36,615 bases of DNA, taken from assembly GCA_938017515.1 (NCBI GenBank), contig CALIJJ010000187.1, positions 1-36,615 of the forward strand. Reading direction: 5' to 3'. This document shows positions 31,242 through 36,615 of the stretch, one piece after another. The stretch is from an uncultured Pseudanabaenaceae cyanobacterium (GTDB lineage: Bacteria > Cyanobacteriota > Cyanobacteriia > PCC-9006 > JAAUQQ01). The stretch's first letter is position 1. Each line of letters opens with the position of its first letter. Under the pieces are notes generated by a model. It made no database searches. It was not told the origin of the DNA and saw only the letters and a list, made by a program, of their open reading frames with translations. The position numbers were made by a program, and so were the translations under genes.

Positions 31242-31603
31242 AGCTTGGCACGAATGTTAGCGCGGAGAAGCCTAGCGTTGATGCTGTTCGTCGGTTGAAC
31301 CAACACCAAAACGGCACAGACCCGACATGTTTCGGTGTCCTATTCTCCTGTGTACTCCCAGTCATACTTACTCCAGCTATCAGGACCTTCGTCAGGAAAG
31401 TTACGAGAAAATCCGTGCGATTGCGGGGGGATTTTTCTCTGGAGCAGTGGCTTTGCCCGTGTTCTAACGGAACGGGATGCACCAATTAAGAATCGTCAAA
31501 GCGGTTTCCGTTGGGTTGGAATCTATCTGACACTAGCTCTTACATAAAAGCTTGATCATAAAAGCCCGCTAAAAATCTCTTTTCTTTTCTTCTTTGAGAT
31601 CTT
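31242..31603. promoter_or_regulatory. Divergent intergenic region between the SLH and TRAP-binding genes
   Basis: This 362-bp spacer must hold two promoters. One imperfect hairpin is visible: GAGAAAATCC (31405-31414) with GGATTTTTCTC (31429-31439), one bulged base. The last 60 bp before the TRAP-binding gene are AT-rich. Open frames here on either strand have no recognisable content. Confidence 0.45.
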
Positions 31604-32701
31604 ATGAAACGTAGACAGCTCATTAACTACAGTGCCCTAGCATCCAGCAGTGCAATCATCGGTGCCTGCAGCACTTCGACGCCTGTGACGAGTCAGACGG
31701 GTGGCGATTTGCCCCGTGTGGAGTGGAATATGGCGACGAGCTGGCCCCAGTCCCTGGATACGATCTATGGCGGGGCTGTGACGGTGTGCGATCGCGTCCG
31801 AGAAATGACCGGGGGCCGCTTCGACATTACCCCCTACGCTGCGGGAGAACTCGCACCGGGTCTCGAAGTCTTGGATAACGTCCAGACAGGGGCGGTGGAG
31901 TGCGGCCACACCGCGAGCTACTACTACGTGGGCAAGAACCCCGCGTTGGCCTTCGGCACATCAGTTCCCTTTGGACTCAATGCCCAGCAGCAAAATGCCT
32001 GGTACTACCACGGTGGTGGCCTGGAGGAGATGCACAAGCTCTACGCTGACTTCAACGTGATTAACTTCCCGGCGGGCAATACGGGCGTGCAGATGGGCGG
32101 CTGGTTCAAAAATCAGATTGCGTCGGTGTCGGATCTAAATGGCCTCAAGATGCGGATTCCGGGATTGGGCGGCAAGGTGATGTCGGCGCTGGGTGTCAAT
32201 GCCCAGGTGTTGCCCGGTGGCGAGGTGTTTGTGGCGCTGGAGCGGGGCGCGATCGATGCAGCGGAGTGGGTGGGTCCCTACGATGACGAAAAGCTGGGTC
32301 TGAACAAGGCGGCGGAGTTTTACTACTATCCCGGTTGGTGGGAGCCAGGACCGACGTTGGAGGTGCAGGTCAATCTGGATGCCTGGGGCAAGCTGCCGAA
32401 GGAGTATCAGGAGATTTTTAAGACGGCAACCTACGAAGCCAATATCAGTATGTTGGCTAAATATGATGCGCTGAATGGTGAGGCGTTGCAGCGCTTGGTG
32501 GATGGCGGAACAAAGCTGACGGCCTACAGCGATGAAATTTTGGCGGCGGCTCAGAAAGCGGCATTTGAGCTGTATGAGGAGAGTTCCAGCAGCGATGCGG
32601 CCTTTAAGGGCATCTATGAGCAGTGGAAGAAGTTCCGCGGTGGGGTTTATAGCTGGAACAAGATCAATGAGGTGAGTTTCGCTAGTTTTGCCAGCGAATA
32701 G
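31604..32701 (+). CDS. TRAP-transporter solute-binding lipoprotein (DctP/TakP type)
   Basis: A 365-residue periplasmic binding protein. The N-terminus has a twin-arginine start (KRRQLINYS), a hydrophobic stretch and a lipobox-like IIGAC with Cys22. The mature part shows [18 protein letters not shown], a segment typical of TakP/DctP relatives, followed by [20 protein letters not shown] (151-210 region) with the carboxylate-binding Arg, and [19 protein letters not shown]. The TakP group takes up 2-oxo acids, but the ligand here is not shown. The two membrane subunits (DctQ/DctM) are not in the window. A GTG-free ATG start is supported by the signal peptide. Confidence 0.93.
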   Translation: MKRRQLINYSALASSSAIIGACSTSTPVTSQTGGDLPRVEWNMATSWPQSLDTIYGGAVTVCDRVREMTGGRFDITPYAAGELAPGLEVLDNVQTGAVECGHTASYYYVGKNPALAFGTSVPFGLNAQQQNAWYYHGGGLEEMHKLYADFNVINFPAGNTGVQMGGWFKNQIASVSDLNGLKMRIPGLGGKVMSALGVNAQVLPGGEVFVALERGAIDAAEWVGPYDDEKLGLNKAAEFYYYPGWWEPGPTLEVQVNLDAWGKLPKEYQEIFKTATYEANISMLAKYDALNGEALQRLVDGGTKLTAYSDEILAAAQKAAFELYEESSSSDAAFKGIYEQWKKFRGGVYSWNKINEVSFASFASE

Positions 32702-32730
32702 AGTTGTGTGGAAACGGATGTAAATGCATC

Positions 32731-32816
32731 TGTAGGGATGAACCGCGTTCATCCGGCTCAGGCAAAAATATGTACGAAATGTACAAACAGCCGGACGAGC
32801 GCGGCTCGACCCTACA
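32731..32816. mobile_element. Palindromic dispersed-repeat element (TGTAGGG...CCCTACA)
   Basis: Ends TGTAGGG (32731-32737) and CCCTACA (32810-32816) are perfect inverted repeats. Inside, GGATGAAC/GTTCATCC forms a hairpin (about 32736-32754) and ATCCGGCT is nearly matched by AGCCGGAC. Elements of this form (TGTAGGGGCGAAC-type palindromes) are common in cyanobacterial genomes. It lies between converging genes and its right end supplies the stop codon of the GST gene. Confidence 0.65.
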
Positions 32817-33516
32817 AGTCTGGATAGAACTGGGATTTCATGCGATCGCAGTACGCTCGCAGGTTCTCAAACCCCTGGGCATAGGCCTTCAGGTCCGACT
32901 CAATCGGCACGTCCAAAATATTGACCAAGAAAGGGTAAGCCGTGGCATCGAGGGTGGTGGGTTGGTCGCCCAGGGCATAGGGCTTGGCGCTGAGGAAGTG
33001 GGCGATCGCCTCCACGTCCCGTTTGCCCATGTCATAAATCTCGTCGCGGCTGTGTCTTCCAATGCCCTGACCGTTGAGGTTCGCTAACGTTCTGCGTCGG
33101 GCCACGGTTGCAATGACATTGCGCAGCACAGGGGGAAGGTCATTGAAGTAGAGATTTTTGATCTGAGGCCAGTATTCCACCCAGCGGATGTAGAGTACGA
33201 CCCAGTAGAGATGATCCTCAAAGAGGCGCTGCATCCCTTTGGCCGCACCGCGATCGTAGGCACTGAGGTGTTGGTCGAGGGGATCGTTGTAGGTGGTTTT
33301 GAGGTACTCGATGATCAAGCTGGAGTCGGCGATGGTTTTGCCCTGGTCTTCGATGAAGGGGAGTTTGTCCTTGGGGGCTTTTTGTAAATACTGATTGCCG
33401 GTGCAGTTTTCGAAGTCTCGACCGGTGATGCGTAGGTAGGTTTCCAGCTTCATGCAGAAGGGGCTGGCGTTGGGGATACCCCAGCAGGGTTCGAACTGAT
33501 AGAGCTTGAGGGTCAT
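32812..33516 (-). CDS. Glutathione S-transferase-like protein, FAXC/metaxin type
   Basis: A 234-residue soluble protein. The N-terminal thioredoxin-like domain has ASPFCMKLETYLR (16-28, Cys20 region) and DKLPFIEDQGKTIADSSLII, the GST substrate-binding Pro and Ser. The all-helical C-terminal domain holds RHSRDEIYDMGKRDVEAIAHFL and LGDQPTTLDATAYPFLVNIL, as in FAXC/metaxin-like GSTs. A role in detoxification or thiol chemistry is only a guess. The ATG at 33516 is set by the family start MTLKLYQFEP; an upstream frame adds 23 unlikely residues. The TAG stop lies inside a palindromic repeat element. Confidence 0.9.
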   Translation of the reverse strand: MTLKLYQFEPCWGIPNASPFCMKLETYLRITGRDFENCTGNQYLQKAPKDKLPFIEDQGKTIADSSLIIEYLKTTYNDPLDQHLSAYDRGAAKGMQRLFEDHLYWVVLYIRWVEYWPQIKNLYFNDLPPVLRNVIATVARRRTLANLNGQGIGRHSRDEIYDMGKRDVEAIAHFLSAKPYALGDQPTTLDATAYPFLVNILDVPIESDLKAYAQGFENLRAYCDRMKSQFYPDL

Positions 33517-33647
33517 GGATGGTCTTGGTGAGCTGCACTGGGATTTTAGTACATGGGAACTGTTTTGTGCGATCGCCTCCATCACATGTGCTGCGATAAA
33601 CCGTCTGTATGGCGGTTCAGGTTGCAGTTTTTTGGAGGCTTACCCTA

Positions 33648-33663
33648 AAAAATCGCGATTTTT
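33648..33663. promoter_or_regulatory. 16-bp perfect palindrome upstream of the Ser/Thr kinase gene
   Basis: AAAAATCGCGATTTTT is a perfect palindrome 43 bp before the kinase ATG, in the divergent spacer. It could be an operator or part of a promoter; AT-rich sequence follows (TTTAAAATAAATT). Confidence 0.35.
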
Positions 33664-33705
33664 CTCTGTTTAAAATAAATTTGTCTTGCGAGGGAACTCT
33701 AAAGC

Positions 33706-36615
33706 ATGCGACTGCTTTCAGTTGCGACCCTTACCCTTGCTGTTATGTCGACACAGAACACAAATTCTCCCACCGTCCCTGGCTATGACCTGGGAGAGCT
33801 GTTGTATCAGGGGGCCAGAACGGTGGTTTATCGGGCGTGGTCAGCACGAGAGCAGCGGTCTGTGGTTCTGAAGCTGCTTGATGCGGAGTATCCCAGCTTG
33901 GGCGAACTGGTGAGATTCCGGAGCCAATTCCAAATCGCAAAAAATCTACCCATTGCCGGCATCTTGGCTCCTATGGCCTTGGAGCCTTGGGGCAAGGGCT
34001 ATGTATTGGTCATGGAAGATCTCGATGGCATGGATTTGGGCCAGTATGCTCAGGAACACCCTCTCTCCTGGCAGGAGGTTTTGGAAATCGCTCTGCAACT
34101 GGCAGAGATTCTCCATGAACTCTGCAAACACCGAGTTATTCACAAGGACATCAAGCCTGCCAATATTCTGATTCACCCCCAGACCAAGCAGGTTAAGCTG
34201 ATTGACTTCAGCATTGCTTCACTGCTGCCTAAGGAGAGTCAGGAGATTCAGAGCCCCGGCGATCTAGAAGGGACTTTAGCCTATTTAGCACCAGAGCAGA
34301 CGGGGCGAATGAATCGGGGGATTGACTATCGGGCCGATTTCTATGCCCTGGGCGTAACGCTGTATGAGCTACTGACCAGCCAGCTACCGTTTCAGACCGA
34401 AGACCCCCTGGAGCTGATCCATTGTCATATGGCTAAGGCTCCGGCTTTGCCCCATCAAGTGAATGCCAGAATTCCAGTGCCAGTGTCAGCGATCGTGCTG
34501 AAGCTGATGGCAAAGAATGCGGAGGACCGCTACCAGAGCGCGCTGGGGCTGAAGCATGATTTGGAGACCTGTTTGAGCCAGTGGGAATCGGCGGGTCAGG
34601 TGACCCAGTTTGAACTGGGAGAGCAGGATGTGAGCGATCGCTTCCTCATTCCCGAAACGCTCTATGGCCGAGAAGCAGAAGTCCAGACCTTGCTCAATGC
34701 CTTTGAGCGAGTCTCCAAAGGTTGCTCAGACCTCGTACTGGTTGCCGGTTTCTCAGGGATTGGAAAAACGGCTGTTATTAACGAAGTCTACAAACCCATC
34801 ACGCGACAGAGGGGCTACTTCATTAAAGGGAAGTTTGACCAGTTTAATCGCAACATTCCCTTTAGTGCTTTTGTTCAAGCTCTGCGTCATTTGGTAGGGC
34901 AACTGCTGAGTGGAAGCAATGCAGAATTACAAGACTGGAAGACCCAAATTCTGGCCGCATTGGGTGAGAATGCCCAGGTCATCATTGACTTGATTCCAGA
35001 GCTGGAGATCGTTTTAGGCCCGCAGCCTGCGGTCCCTGACCTCACAGGAACGGCGGCTCAGAATCGCTTTAATCTGTGGTTTAGCAAGTTTATTGAACTC
35101 TTTACCCGCTCCGAACATCCGTTTGTCATCTTTTTGGATGACTTACAGTGGGCTGATTCTGCTTCATTGAATCTGATCAAGCACTTAATGGAGCAATGTG
35201 CTGGCTATTTACTGGTATTGGGAGCTTACCGAGAAAATGAGGTTTCTGCGGTCCACCCCTTAATGCTGATGTTGGATGAACTCAAGAGCCAAGGACCAGC
35301 CATCCATACCCTCAGCCTGAAACCGTTAGAAGAAAACGATATCTGTCATTTAGTGGCGGATAGTCTGCGGTGTTCAGGAGCGGTTTCTGGCTCGTTATCC
35401 AAATTGGTCTATCAAAAGGCCCAGGGGAATCCCTTTTTTACGACTCAGTTCCTACAGGGATTGCAAGCGGACGGCTGGATTCGCTTTGATGCCGATGCAG
35501 GTCACTGGCAATGCGATTTGAGCCAGATTCGCCCCTTAGCCCTGACCGATGATGTGGTGGAATTCATGGTGCAACGGTTGCGGCAGTTGCACCCAACGAC
35601 CCAGAACCTTTTACAGATATCCGCTTGTTTGGGGAACCGGTTTGACCTGGAGACCTTAGCTGTCGTCTGCGGGAAATCTCAAGAGGATGTCGCGAGTGGA
35701 TTGTGGCCCGCCCTCCAGGCGGGTCTGGTGATTCCAGAGAATGAAACCTATAAGTTTTTTCGGGGAGGCGAAGCTCAGCAAACCGATGCTCGGCAAACCA
35801 ATGCCCATGATGTGACCGTTGCCTACCGCTTTCTGCATGATCGGGTACAACAAGCAGCCTATACGCTGATTCCAGAGCAACAGAAGCCGAAAACCCATTA
35901 TCAAATTGGCCACTGCTTACTCGAAAATATTCCCCTAGTAAACCAGGAAGCACATCTGTTTGAGATGGTTAACCAAATCAATCTGGGCCGAACCCTGATC
36001 GTCCATGCCGATGAAAGGCATCAGCTAATATCGTTGAATCTGCGGGCGGGCATCAAGGCGAAGTCAGCCACCGCCTATGGCGCTGCCATCGCGTATTTTG
36101 ATATTGCTCTGGAATTATTACCAGAAGATAGTTGGCAGCAGAACTATGCCTTGACTTTAACGCTCCACGAAAATGCCGTTGAGGCAGCCTATCTTGCGGG
36201 GGATGCGACAAAGATGGAGGCGATCGCCCAAGTCGTAACGGCACAGGCGAAAAATAACCTGGATATGGTCAAAACCATCCAGGTAAAAATGCAATTTACC
36301 ATCGGTAAAAATCAGCCGCTCATCAGCATTGAAATCGCCCGGAATTTACTCCAGTCTCTAGGCTTTACTCTGCCAGACTCTCCGACGATGGAAGATGTTC
36401 AGCAGGCGCTAGCCACCTTAAAGAAAATTGCAGCCCAATTCAGCTTCGATGGAATTCTGGCACTGCCCACCCTCACCGATCCAAAGCAATTAGCGATCGT
36501 GAGTACCTTAATATTGCTCATATCGCCAACGATGATTACAAATTCCAATTTATTTTTATTCATTGCTCTGGCCATCAATAAAATTTCTTTGGAATATGGT
36601 AATTCTCCCTACTCT
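33706..36615 (+). CDS. HstK-type multidomain Ser/Thr kinase with AAA ATPase, cut by window end
   Basis: 970 residues are seen and the frame is still open at the window edge. The protein kinase domain (about 26-300) has Lys56, catalytic HKDIKPANI (146-154) and DFS (167-169) in place of HRD and DFG, as usual in this group. An AAA/ATPase module follows: Walker A GFSGIGKT (348-355) and Walker B FLDDLQWAD (476-484). The remaining helical region resembles the tetratricopeptide-like part of HstK proteins, which normally continue into GAF and histidine-kinase domains, expected beyond the window. The group is found in filamentous cyanobacteria. GAGG at 33690 favours the ATG at 33706; an ATG at 33745 (MSTQNTNSP) fits the family start and is the alternative. 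Confidence 0.93.
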   Translation, partial: MRLLSVATLTLAVMSTQNTNSPTVPGYDLGELLYQGARTVVYRAWSAREQRSVVLKLLDAEYPSLGELVRFRSQFQIAKNLPIAGILAPMALEPWGKGYVLVMEDLDGMDLGQYAQEHPLSWQEVLEIALQLAEILHELCKHRVIHKDIKPANILIHPQTKQVKLIDFSIASLLPKESQEIQSPGDLEGTLAYLAPEQTGRMNRGIDYRADFYALGVTLYELLTSQLPFQTEDPLELIHCHMAKAPALPHQVNARIPVPVSAIVLKLMAKNAEDRYQSALGLKHDLETCLSQWESAGQVTQFELGEQDVSDRFLIPETLYGREAEVQTLLNAFERVSKGCSDLVLVAGFSGIGKTAVINEVYKPITRQRGYFIKGKFDQFNRNIPFSAFVQALRHLVGQLLSGSNAELQDWKTQILAALGENAQVIIDLIPELEIVLGPQPAVPDLTGTAAQNRFNLWFSKFIELFTRSEHPFVIFLDDLQWADSASLNLIKHLMEQCAGYLLVLGAYRENEVSAVHPLMLMLDELKSQGPAIHTLSLKPLEENDICHLVADSLRCSGAVSGSLSKLVYQKAQGNPFFTTQFLQGLQADGWIRFDADAGHWQCDLSQIRPLALTDDVVEFMVQRLRQLHPTTQNLLQISACLGNRFDLETLAVVCGKSQEDVASGLWPALQAGLVIPENETYKFFRGGEAQQTDARQTNAHDVTVAYRFLHDRVQQAAYTLIPEQQKPKTHYQIGHCLLENIPLVNQEAHLFEMVNQINLGRTLIVHADERHQLISLNLRAGIKAKSATAYGAAIAYFDIALELLPEDSWQQNYALTLTLHENAVEAAYLAGDATKMEAIAQVVTAQAKNNLDMVKTIQVKMQFTIGKNQPLISIEIARNLLQSLGFTLPDSPTMEDVQQALATLKKIAAQFSFDGILALPTLTDPKQLAIVSTLILLISPTMITNSNLFLFIALAINKISLEYGNSPYS

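Noticed and set aside
32135..32752. Minus-strand 205-residue frame opposite the TRAP-binding gene
   Set aside because: Lies antisense to a clear TRAP family gene and shows no family signature.
33686..33871. Short plus-strand frame before the kinase
   Set aside because: Overlaps the start of the real kinase frame, which runs from 33706 to the window end without a stop.

Overview
The window is chromosomal DNA of a cyanobacterium. The octamer GCGATCGC (HIP1) recurs throughout, in genes and spacers. Several genes are typical of the phylum: an NblB-type HEAT-repeat protein, a PAM68-type photosystem II assembly factor beside rpsO, slr1658/slr1659-type regulators, an SLH domain of the porin type, Uma2 nucleases and an HstK-type Ser/Thr kinase. 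The size and the number of signalling genes suggest a large-genome, possibly filamentous, species. I cannot name the genus. No tRNA, rRNA, CRISPR array, prophage or complete insertion sequence was seen.

Layout. (1) 1-3284: nblB-like gene (+) converging on glyS (-). (2) 3494-11852, all on the minus strand. In transcription order this is two paralogous NMT1/SsuA-type solute-binding lipoproteins, a membrane hybrid histidine kinase with two receivers, a CheY-like receiver, a HisKA-like/receiver/PP2C (RsbU/SpoIIE-type) phosphatase, a GHKL ATPase (anti-sigma-like) and a STAS-like antagonist. It reads as one pathway from a periplasmic ligand through a phosphorelay to a partner switch. (3) 12282-15148, plus strand, divergent from (2): a PLP enzyme resembling the O2-dependent arginine oxidases MppP/RohP, overlapping a DHDPS-family aldolase, then after a repeat-bearing spacer an SMR-family exporter. 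The first two enzymes match the opening steps of arginine to 2-aminoimidazole (azomycin-type) biosynthesis. This is the most novel part of the window. (4) 15188-20477: pepA (-), a FecR-domain protein with a long acidic repeat tail, rpsO and a PAM68 gene. (5) 20616-26140 (-): a 1373-residue membrane protein, a 61-residue membrane peptide and a YaeI-type metallophosphoesterase. (6) 26273-30126 (+): XPB-type helicase, Uma2 nuclease, Rieske protein and two small membrane proteins. (7) 30207-33516: SLH-domain protein (-), TRAP solute-binding lipoprotein (+), FAXC-type GST (-). (8) 33706 to the end: HstK-type Ser/Thr kinase with an AAA ATPase domain, cut by the window edge.

System idea (inference). 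Regions 2 and 3 share a 429-bp divergent intergenic region. The enzymes could make an arginine-derived guanidino or aminoimidazole compound, the SMR protein could export it, and the two binding proteins plus hybrid kinase could sense it and throw a PP2C/kinase/STAS switch. No regulator gene or permease sits beside them. The window also has an unusual number of 14-18 bp tandem repeats, in and between genes, and at least two palindromic dispersed-repeat candidates.
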